64,000 bases of DNA from Branchiostoma floridae (taxonomy: Eukaryota > Chordata > Leptocardii > Amphioxiformes > Branchiostomatidae): positions 15,916,407 through 15,980,406 of the forward strand of contig NC_049996.1 of NCBI RefSeq assembly GCF_000003815.2, written 5' to 3'. Below are positions 58,690 to 64,000 of the stretch, one piece after another. Numbering within the stretch: the stretch's first letter is position 1; every line of letters starts with the position of its first letter. A program made the translations under genes and the position numbers. The notes under the pieces are model-generated. The model had not been told where the DNA came from, searched no databases, and worked only from the letters and a program-made list of their open reading frames with translations.

Positions 58690-59300
58690 AGTAGCAGTGT
58701 TTTGGGGACCCGATCGCATACGACGTACAACCGTCGTACCATCGCAAGTCGAAGGCGTTCTTGTTAGTCTCTACCAGACTCCATAGGTGCTGGGAAAACC
58801 ATAGAAATGGAACAAATAGAGGAGTAAGCCGACCAGAGAAGTACAGCCGGCTAGGGAACAGCTTGCGTACCTGAGGTAGTGAGGAAATGATTGTTCTGGC
58901 CGGCTAACTCCCCTAGTGTACGATGACTCTATTTGTCCAATTTTTGCAATTAGACCACCGATCTACGAAGCCTGGCAGAGGCTACATCCTTGTGACAGTG
59001 GTGCATTTGTGGTAAAAAAAAAAGATAAACTGTCTTGTAACAGAGAAGCTTGCCATACATGTCGTACGATTAACGTTATCGTGCGATCGAACTGATGGAG
59101 TTCTTGAGATAGTTGTGCATTTGTTGTTAATAAAATCAACTGTCTTCTTACTAGAAAGGCGTCTTAGGTCGTTGTTGGTTGGTAGCCGGTGGTTGGTTCT
59201 GTCACACTGAGCCTGCTTACAAATTCTAACACATCAAAAAACGTCGCACGACACCTAGAGCTGCACGACACCATACGACGAAAGTGATCGCGCCGTAAGT
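58690..59300. mobile_element. Degenerate CGTACGA-rich elements with an embedded hairpin
   Basis: CGATCGCATACGACGTACAA, CATGTCGTACGATTAACGTT and CCATACGACGAAAGTGATCG punctuate the region. A hairpin near 58812-58935 (GGAGTAAGCCGACC / GGCCGGCTAACTCC) resembles the interior of the CTCCAAGCAGA family. Boundaries unclear. Confidence 0.4.
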
Positions 59301-59358
59301 TGACGTGTAAACGTCGCTTCTAGCAACTAATGTCTACTAGTCAGAGGCCCAACAAGCC

Positions 59359-59555
59359 TAGCCTGGGTACCATCCGGATAGTAGTTCGCTCCTATGTTCG
59401 CTTCTGCTATCCAGACGGAAACACAATCCAGACGGAAACACAGAGAAGTGACTGTATATAGTGTATAATGGATGTCGGTGCTAGAAGCGATTGTGTAACG
59501 TTATAGTATATAATGAACGCCCGAGCGAACTACTTTCCGGATGTTACCCAGGCTA
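59359..59555. mobile_element. TAGCCTGGG-family MITE with perfect 9-bp target duplication
   Basis: Starts TAGCCTGGGTACCATCCGGA and ends TCCGGATGTTACCCAGGCTA, 197 bp. CAACAAGCC lies on both sides (59350-59358, 59556-59564). Non-coding. Confidence 0.88.
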
Positions 59556-60492
59556 CAACAAGCCCCCAACAGCGATAGTTTATGTATTACAGGCTTTGTG
59601 TCCGTGACTCGTGGGGTTAAAGTTCATGTTTAGGGGTTGGTTAACTTTCCTTTGCCATGAGACGGCGGGAAAGTTTACTAATTATAGACCGGGTGTTGTC
59701 AAAATAAGAAAGAAAGAGGGGGTCAAAGAGGTCACATAGCGTTGGGAAGGGGACAGGTGTTTCATGATACAGCGTGTTTTATGTGGACGTACAATACGGA
59801 ATGCTTACAATATAAAACTAGGAGAACATTACACTATTATAAGAATCGGTTGAAAAGGCTCTTGTCAATATCAATAGCTTATGTGTCAACTTGTGGAAAG
59901 AAAAAAAAGCCTAGAAAATAGATTGAAGAAAGAAAATAAACAATAACAGGAAACGATTTGGCGTGAGCTCAAAGTTGAGCCATTTTAATGTGGATGTTAT
60001 ATGTTTGAAAACCTTTAATCATATGGTTCAGCCTTTTTTAATGGTTGCTGTTACAATGGTAATAACGTTACATGTATTTAACGAAAAATTCCTTTTTGTT
60101 TGGAACAAGTAACCGAACGTGTGTTCCGTAAAAAGAACGGAAAAAGAACGTATGTTCTGTAAAAAGAACAGAAAAAGAACGTACTAGTATGTTCCGCAAA
60201 AAGAACGTATGTTCCGTAACTTTCTCATTCATGAAAGGATAGCCGCAACTAGGCATTCATGTCGTATTGCTCTATACCACTGTGTTAACCAATTCAACAG
60301 CCAGCGGGCCGACGAAAGGGTTTGTGAAGGGGGCTGCTATTTTAAAAAAGTAAAGTTAATTATCAAAGTTATCATTTGTGTTGGTTTGGAACAAGTAACC
60401 TCCACAAACAGAATGCATGTTTCGAAAAGGCCCATTTCATAATAGGATAGCCGCAACCAGGCATTCATGTCGTATTGTTCTGCCCCATTGTG

Positions 60493-61145
60493 TTAACCAA
60501 CAGGCAGAGGGCCGACGACAGGAGGGTAGGTCTGTGAGCCGGTGGCGCGGCAGACTCCGCTGAACCAGCCGGCCTCGGGATAGCAGGACAGCCCGAGGGC
60601 ACACGTGCAGTCGGCGCTGGAGGCTACCGGGTACCCCAGGCTACAGGACTCCCCTTCCTGGAGGTACGGCCCACACGTGCCGCGGAAATCACCTGGGGAA
60701 GATACGTTATAGTCATGATTGTAATCTTCTGTTTTCTGTATGATGGGATAGATGGGATCGGAAAGAAGAAGGAAAGAAAGACAGACAGAGAGAAAGGAAG
60801 AAATGAAAAGGAAGAAAGAAAAGTATGAAGAGGTAACGAAGAGAGATGGACGAGAGAAAGAGAAAGAAAAGGGAAGAAAAGAAAGAAAGAACGATAGAGA
60901 AGGAGGGATAGCAAGACAGCCCGAGGGCACACGTGCAGTCGGCGCTGGAGGCTACAGGGTACCCCAGGCTGCAGGACTCGCCTTCCTGGAGGTACGGCCC
61001 ACACGTGCCGCGGAAATCACCTGAGGGAAGATACGTTATAGTCATGATTGTAATCTTCTATTTTCTGTATGATGAGATAGATGGGAAAGAAGAAGGAAAT
61101 AAAGAAAGACCCAAAGAAAGACAGAGAGAAAGGAAGAAATAAAAA

Positions 61146-61187
<42 letters not shown>

Positions 61188-62874
61188 AAAGTATGAAGAG
61201 GAAACGAAGAGAGAAGGAAGAAAGAAAGAAACAAAGATAAAGAAACAACGAAAGAAAAAACGATAGGGAGGGAGGGATAGCAGGACAGGTCGAGGGCACA
61301 CTTGCGACGGAAATCATCTGGGGGAAGATACGATTTAGTCATGGCCTTAATCTTCTGTTTTCTGTATGACGGGATAGATGGGATCGGAAAGAAGAAGGAA
61401 AGGAAGGAAAAGAAAGAACGAAATGAAGGGAAGGAGAATAAAGGAAGAGGGAAGGAGGAAGGGGTAGAAAAAAGATATGAAAGAAAGAAAAGGGAAGGGA
61501 CAACGAAGAAAGGAAGAAGGAAGGAAGAGAAGGAAAAGAAAAGAAAAAGGGAGAACGGAAGAACGATAAAGGAAGAGGGAAGGGAGGGAAAAGGAAAGAT
61601 AGTAAAAAAGTAAGGAAGGAAAGAAAGAAAGCGAAAAGAAGGGAAAGAGCAAGAGGGAGATAGTGAGGAAGGGAAGGAGAAAGAAAAAGAAAATATTCTA
61701 GATACCTGTGTTCGATGGCCATGGCATGACCCATCCCGAAACGGCTGTTCCATCAACACGACAACACCCTCCGGAACAGTCAATGTTACTGTTACACTGT
61801 TTTCATCGACAACAAAAAAGGAATGAACAAGACACAGTGTACCTAAAAGTATCTTCTTTAAATTACTCTTGAATTAACGGACAAAATACTTTCAGTTAAT
61901 GGACATGGATGTATCAATGTCTTGAATTGTTGTCTGGAATCCTCTCCTGTTCGAACAAACTGTTTAAACGGCAACAATGTGGCATTGTAGTTTAGCGTTG
62001 TTCACTTAGAATCTTAAGGTTCGGATCCGCGTTCGAACCCTTGGAAAGGAATTGATTTTCTCACTCGATTTATGTGAAACACTTAAAGGCAGCTTACCTG
62101 TTCTGTGAAGAAAACAACGTAACACTGTTCCCGTACATATATTTGTCGTATTTTCAAGCCTAAGTTCAGAAAAGCTAAATGTAACATGATTTATACTCCA
62201 AACCTTCGGTATCAGATACGAAACACTACCCCAAATCCTTATCATAAACCTTAACCACCAGAAATCTAATCTCCAAGCAGAACGATACAATCCCATACAT
62301 GACATGCCTGCTGAACAAAAAGAATGGAAATTAATGTTAACAATGCGACTGTATATTATCTATTGTATATATGTAACGTTTTTTTGATAATTTCATTGTA
62401 TTTGTAGCACAGAGGTGCTGTACAGCAAGGCCGTAATTCAACCTCTGGTTGCCAGTGTCTTGTTTTTTTTTCTGAATAAACCATTTGATTGATTGATTGA
62501 TTGATTGATGTTTGGAGCCAGTGGTTACAACATATGGAGCGAAATGATTTGCCATAGAAACGAGCAGCTAGGAGAATGTAACGATTCTGTGTCCCAACAT
62601 CTGCTTGGAGATGCATTTAAGTTCGCGGGGATTTAATTTCGCGTTAGCGGGAAAATGAATTTTCGCGGTGGTTTTAAGTTCGCGGTAGCACCATGCACTG
62701 CAGTCTCTTACTGCCATGGAAAATGTTCGCGGTGGTGTTCGCGGTGAAGCGGCCACCGCAAAAACTAAACCACCGCGAAAGTTTCTGCATTTACAATAAC
62801 CAGAACACACTCACCTCTTGGCCGGCCACCTGAGAGACCAACACAACGGCACACAGCACAAATAACATGGTCAT
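60493..62874 (-). CDS. Secreted 10-cysteine protein, prokineticin/colipase-like fold
   Basis: Exons 62815-62874, 61706-61796 and 60493-60692, all GT-AG and in phase, give 116 aa. Exon 1 is almost exactly a signal peptide (MTMLFVLCAVVLVSQVAG). The mature part has cysteines at 21, 27, 31, 32, 57, 67, 79, 81, 87 and 98. The spacing C-x5-C-x3-CC, then CGPYLQEGESC, then CTC-x5-C-x10-C matches the prokineticin, colipase and Dickkopf C-terminal pattern, especially G..EGE.C and C.C....(L)xC. The gap between the fourth and fifth cysteines is longer (24 residues) than in prokineticins. The N-terminal AVITGA needed by prokineticins to activate their receptors is absent, so a different ligand role is likely; astakine-like or another secreted role is possible. 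The tail is Pro-rich (TYPPVVGPLPVG). A TATA box lies about 45 bp upstream. Confidence 0.82.
60907..61087 (-). pseudogene. Partial duplicate of exon 3 of the 10-Cys gene, copy 2
   Basis: Repeats the acceptor, the coding part down to GLSCYP and about 65 bp of upstream intron, about 330 bp from the original. The frame stays open and the protein sequence is unchanged over this part, then it runs into the GA tract. It lacks the last two-fifths of the exon. Confidence 0.8.
61271..61386 (-). pseudogene. Partial duplicate of exon 3, copy 3 (internally deleted)
   Basis: Same unit, but most of the exon is lost: DDFRRKCALDLSCYP joins the start to the end of the fragment. The flanking intron block (CTTCTGTTTTCTGTATGA) is kept. 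Confidence 0.7.
61985..62095 (+). mobile_element. tRNA-like SINE fragment
   Basis: B-box-like GCGTTCGAACCCTTGGAAAG followed by TTTTCTCACTCGATTTATGT, related to 48829. Confidence 0.5.
62613..62798. mobile_element. TACTGTAAATGC-family MITE, 5' end trimmed
   Basis: Begins GCATTTAAGTTCGCGGGG (outer TACTGTAAAT missing) and ends TTCTGCATTTACAATA. It lies 16 bp from exon 1 of the 10-Cys gene, inside intron 1. Confidence 0.75.
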
Positions 62875-62915
62875 GATACTAAAGCTTGGCAATGTACTGT
62901 GACGCTGACCCTGGA

Positions 62916-62922
62916 CTTTATA
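62916..62922 (-). promoter_or_regulatory. TATA box of the 10-Cys gene
   Basis: The minus strand reads TATAAAG 42 bp upstream of the ATG at 62872-62874. That spacing implies a very short 5' UTR of 10-20 nt. Confidence 0.55.
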
Positions 62923-63294
62923 ACACTCATATGACTATGATGGCTACATTTATACCAGCCCACCCTCCAATTAATCAATATTTACTTACTAAACATCCGT
63001 TTTCCTTAAAGATCATACGTCATTCGGAAGGAGATTGTTTGTCAACAGTTCCGCTGCAGTAATATTTTATTCCGTTGCGGGGCGCTTATGTCAGGCAGCT
63101 TGGCCCAGTAGTAAATTCATTAGTTGAGTCCTTGGTTGAGTGTTGGGGTGTAGAGCGTATTTGGATTGCAATCAAATTCCAGCAGCCTTGAACGTGGAGT
63201 ATTTAATTGTATGGTCTAAATCTGAAGTCTGCTTTCCTCTTTTGTAAAGGGCTCATTATAAGTTACAACAACTATGGGTTTTCACTTTTTTCAG

Positions 63295-63467
63295 TCAGGC
63301 TTTATAAGCGCGACATAACGACCTTGGCGCGACTGAACAGTTCACTCTTAGAGCACTCCAGTTTTGGCGCCAAAGTGCTCAGCTGTGAGGATCAGCTGGC
63401 CCTGCACGTGGTGATACCCACGATGCACCGCGCAGCGAACCCGCAGTTTCTGAGGAAGAAGGAGACG
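63295..63467 (+). CDS. Internal exon of a plus-strand gene leaving the window
   Basis: After a strong pyrimidine tract and TTTTTTCAG, the frame reads RLYKRDITTLARLNSSLLEH, GAKVLSCEDQLALHVVIPTM, HRAANPQFLRKKET and then GTAATGG. The 173-nt segment is open in this frame, GC-richer than its surroundings, and ends at a donor in phase 0. Codon use and amphipathic pattern look coding. Neither neighbouring exon is visible here: the gene probably starts in the 400 bp upstream and continues past 64000. I do not recognise the domain. Confidence 0.5.
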
Positions 63468-63502
63468 GTAATGGCGGCTCCGCAGCTTTGGAGGATTTCT
63501 CG

Positions 63503-63616
63503 TAATCTACAAGCAGACTTGCGTGGCATAAGACAGTATCATAAGCTGGGGTAGGAGTTTAGCCGGCAGAGGAGTAATGATACTATCTTATGCCACGCAA
63601 GATCTACTTGGAGATT
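63503..63616. mobile_element. CTCCAAGCAGA-family MITE with perfect 10-bp target duplication
   Basis: 114-bp near-perfect hairpin: TAATCTACAAGCAGACTTGC to GCAAGATCTACTTGGAGATT. GGATTTCTCG lies on both sides (63493-63502, 63617-63626). Confidence 0.85.
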
Positions 63617-63824
63617 GGATTTCTCGCCAAAAATTCCTGTTTGGAGCCACGTAGCGTTTCGGGCAAGTAATAATTTTATGAGTAGAGTAGAGTAGAGTCT
63701 TCGCCAAGATGGTTATATTTTGGTTAGCGCTTGTGTATGCGTGTGTAGAAGACTAACTAAAGAATGCCTGCATGGATTGAATTGATATTCGGTCTATGGG
63801 ACACGATACGGTAGGTCTTGAATT

Positions 63825-63935
63825 GAATTGAATGAATTTTATTGCTCAACAATCGCACAGTATGTACAATCAAGGACGTAACGTCCTTGGTACAATGTAT
63901 GGCAATTAATAACACTAATAGCTATACAGACAACA
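63825..63935 (-). repeat. LINE 3' tail fragment
   Basis: GAATTTTATTGCTCAACAAT resembles retroelement ends at 47490 and 11855, read on the minus strand. Confidence 0.4.
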
Positions 63936-64000
63936 GTACTAAGAGGCTACACACAAAGCAACAACAAAACATTATCGATAACAGTACAGTTGTGTATGAT

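Larger units (their letters stand above)
60735..61700. repeat. GA-rich low-complexity tract in intron 2 of the 10-Cys gene
   Basis: (GAAA)n, (GGAA)n and variants; the long Lys/Glu- or Ser/Phe-rich frames across it are artefacts. It is broken by two duplicated exon fragments. Confidence 0.95.

Noticed and set aside
60752-61783. Several Lys/Glu-rich and Ser/Phe/Leu-rich frames up to 241 aa
   Set aside because: Products of the GA-rich tract on either strand; only short exons inside match a coding pattern.

Overview
This window reads as animal nuclear DNA, most likely from a lancelet (Branchiostoma). The evidence is many short phase-consistent exons with GT-AG introns, a chordate-type gene set (calmodulin-like, M1 aminopeptidase, peptide-type GPCR, 10-cysteine colipase/prokineticin-like protein), and a very dense load of small palindromic elements, tRNA-derived SINEs and LINE tails in introns and spacers. 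The species call is inference; no marker gene fixes it. A 100-base N gap (28622-28721) shows it is a draft assembly.

Layout. 1-4.2 kb (+): 3' part of a divergent calmodulin-like gene, with copies of two exon ends lying in its introns. 5.4-22.4 kb (-): a complete 24-exon secreted M1 aminopeptidase (945 aa by my splicing, every junction in phase) with a probable 5' noncoding exon near 23.3 kb. It converges tail to tail with the calmodulin-like gene. 23.4-27.4 kb: element-rich spacer holding a duplicated fragment of the next gene's C-terminus. 27.4-30.3 kb (-): a three-exon rhodopsin-class GPCR (407 aa). 30.3-35.4 kb: SINEs, hairpins and a 32-bp minisatellite. 35.5-38.95 kb (-): an unrecognised multi-pass membrane protein (332 aa) with an 80-nt exon-like segment that would bring in a stop. 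42.5-43.3 kb (-) and 54.1-54.8 kb (-): two intronless-coding basic proteins that share a TEDGSRD block and look like distant paralogues. 60.5-62.9 kb (-): a small secreted protein with ten cysteines, its last exon partly duplicated in GA-rich DNA. 63.3-63.5 kb (+): one exon of a gene running out of the window.

The genes do not form an evident pathway or operon; they look like unrelated neighbours. What unifies the window is its mobile-element content. Several palindromic elements of about 110-570 bp are still flanked by perfect or near-perfect 9-10 bp target duplications (10271, 36759, 55784, 59359, 63503, and 24158 with one mismatch), which suggests a Mutator-like transposase worked here recently. 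Other families end in TACTGTAAATGC, GGGCACAACCCG, GGGCTGGGTA or GGCCACACCA. Several loci carry a CTGATGA-stem-GAAAC-like module resembling a hammerhead-ribozyme core. I saw no bacterial operons, CRISPR arrays, rRNA genes or convincing functional tRNAs.
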